Shown: positions 63,868 to 64,000 of the stretch, one piece after another | Layout of the letters: each line of letters starts with the position of its first letter | Numbering within the stretch: position 1 is the first letter of the stretch | Translations under genes and position numbers: made by a program | Notes under the pieces: model-generated | The model's database searches: none | Told to the model about the DNA's origin: nothing | The model's input: only the letters and a program-made list of their open reading frames with translations | Assembly (NCBI RefSeq): GCF_030908625.1 | Contig: NZ_CP133133.1 | Span: forward strand, 1,302,001 to 1,366,000 | Length of the DNA stretch: 64,000 nucleotides | DNA from: Paludicola sp. MB14-C6 | GTDB taxonomy: Bacteria; Bacillota; Clostridia; Oscillospirales; Ruminococcaceae | Direction: 5' to 3'

Positions 63868-64000
63868 ATGTATTTCTTAAATTTTATTGTAAGTATTCTT
63901 ATTGGTGTATGCCTTTATACGGTACTTGCTATTATTCTAAAAATACCATCATTTTCTGTTTCCGGTGACATTGGAAAGCGTGGAAAAACTACAGAATCCA
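63868..64000 (+). CDS. Membrane protein, N-terminal part (TadC position), cut by the window edge
   Basis: The first 44 codons are visible: MYFLNFIVSILIGVCLYTVL forms one membrane helix followed by polar sequence. AGGAAGGAG lies before the ATG. In Tad operons TadC follows TadB, so this is the likely identity, but the visible part is too short to prove it. Confidence 0.55.
   Translation, partial: MYFLNFIVSILIGVCLYTVLAIILKIPSFSVSGDIGKRGKTTES

Overview
The window is low-GC, Gram-positive-type DNA with strong AGGAGG-like ribosome sites on most genes. An NfnAB electron-bifurcating pair, an iron-dependent alcohol dehydrogenase, a possible Re-citrate synthase relative and FTR1 iron uptake suggest an anaerobic member of the Clostridia. 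I cannot name the genus from sequence alone.

Region 1 (1-18072) is chromosomal background. It starts in a nucleotide-sugar/polysaccharide cluster: a partial DegT-type aminotransferase, a UDP-sugar dehydrogenase, a Gfo/Idh/MocA oxidoreductase and a glycosyltransferase. Metabolic genes follow: a VOC protein, an HMGL-like synthase, a 2-hydroxyacid dehydrogenase, FTR1, nfnAB, and an Fe-alcohol dehydrogenase divergent from a LysR regulator. At 13.5-17.7 kb a leucine-rich-repeat (LRR) gene is cut by an IS256-family element. The palindrome just beyond its 3' end, probably its terminator, is cut by an IS1182-family element.

Region 2 (18073 to the right edge) is an integrative conjugative element (ICE). 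Its left boundary is a 3' half of a tRNA-Lys gene (18073-18118, minus strand), as expected for a displaced att site. No integrase is in the window, so the other end lies beyond 64 kb. The left arm carries a RepA-like initiator, ParA, a type III toxin-antitoxin (three pseudoknot-forming ToxI repeats, a terminator, ToxN) and ParB. Next come a 2217-residue methylase/helicase protein and a 1121-residue TOPRIM/primase-like protein. A TnpV-family gene with its own ribosome site is overprinted in another frame of the helicase gene. A second identical IS1182 copy follows, then a hairpin-rich candidate oriT, an RHH-type accessory gene and a MobL-type relaxase fused to about 18 Sel1-like repeats. The mating-channel genes follow: VirD4/TcpA coupling protein, a pilin-like protein, a VirB6-like membrane protein, PrgI, a VirB4 split over two genes, and an M23 peptidase.

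Region 3 (47.6-64 kb) is a second secretion machine on the same element. It is a Tad/Flp-type pilus locus: CpaE/TadZ-like ATPases, an Flp-like prepilin, an A24 prepilin peptidase, CpaB/RcpC, CpaF/TadA ATPase, a TadB-like protein and the start of another membrane gene. It is mixed with large secreted cysteine-rich proteins that look like surface or tip subunits. A group II intron with an RT/maturase/HNH protein interrupts the CpaF-like gene within its ATPase domain; removing it restores a 453-codon frame. Cargo inside the ICE includes an M42-type peptidase and a secreted papain-fold protease with a membrane-anchored partner.

The most unusual points are the combination of conjugation and Tad pilus modules, the overprinted TnpV gene, the toxIN module between parA and parB, two IS1182 insertions that duplicate whole 28-bp palindromes, and a pair of related 24-residue ORFs before repA and before the 58-residue gene preceding parA.
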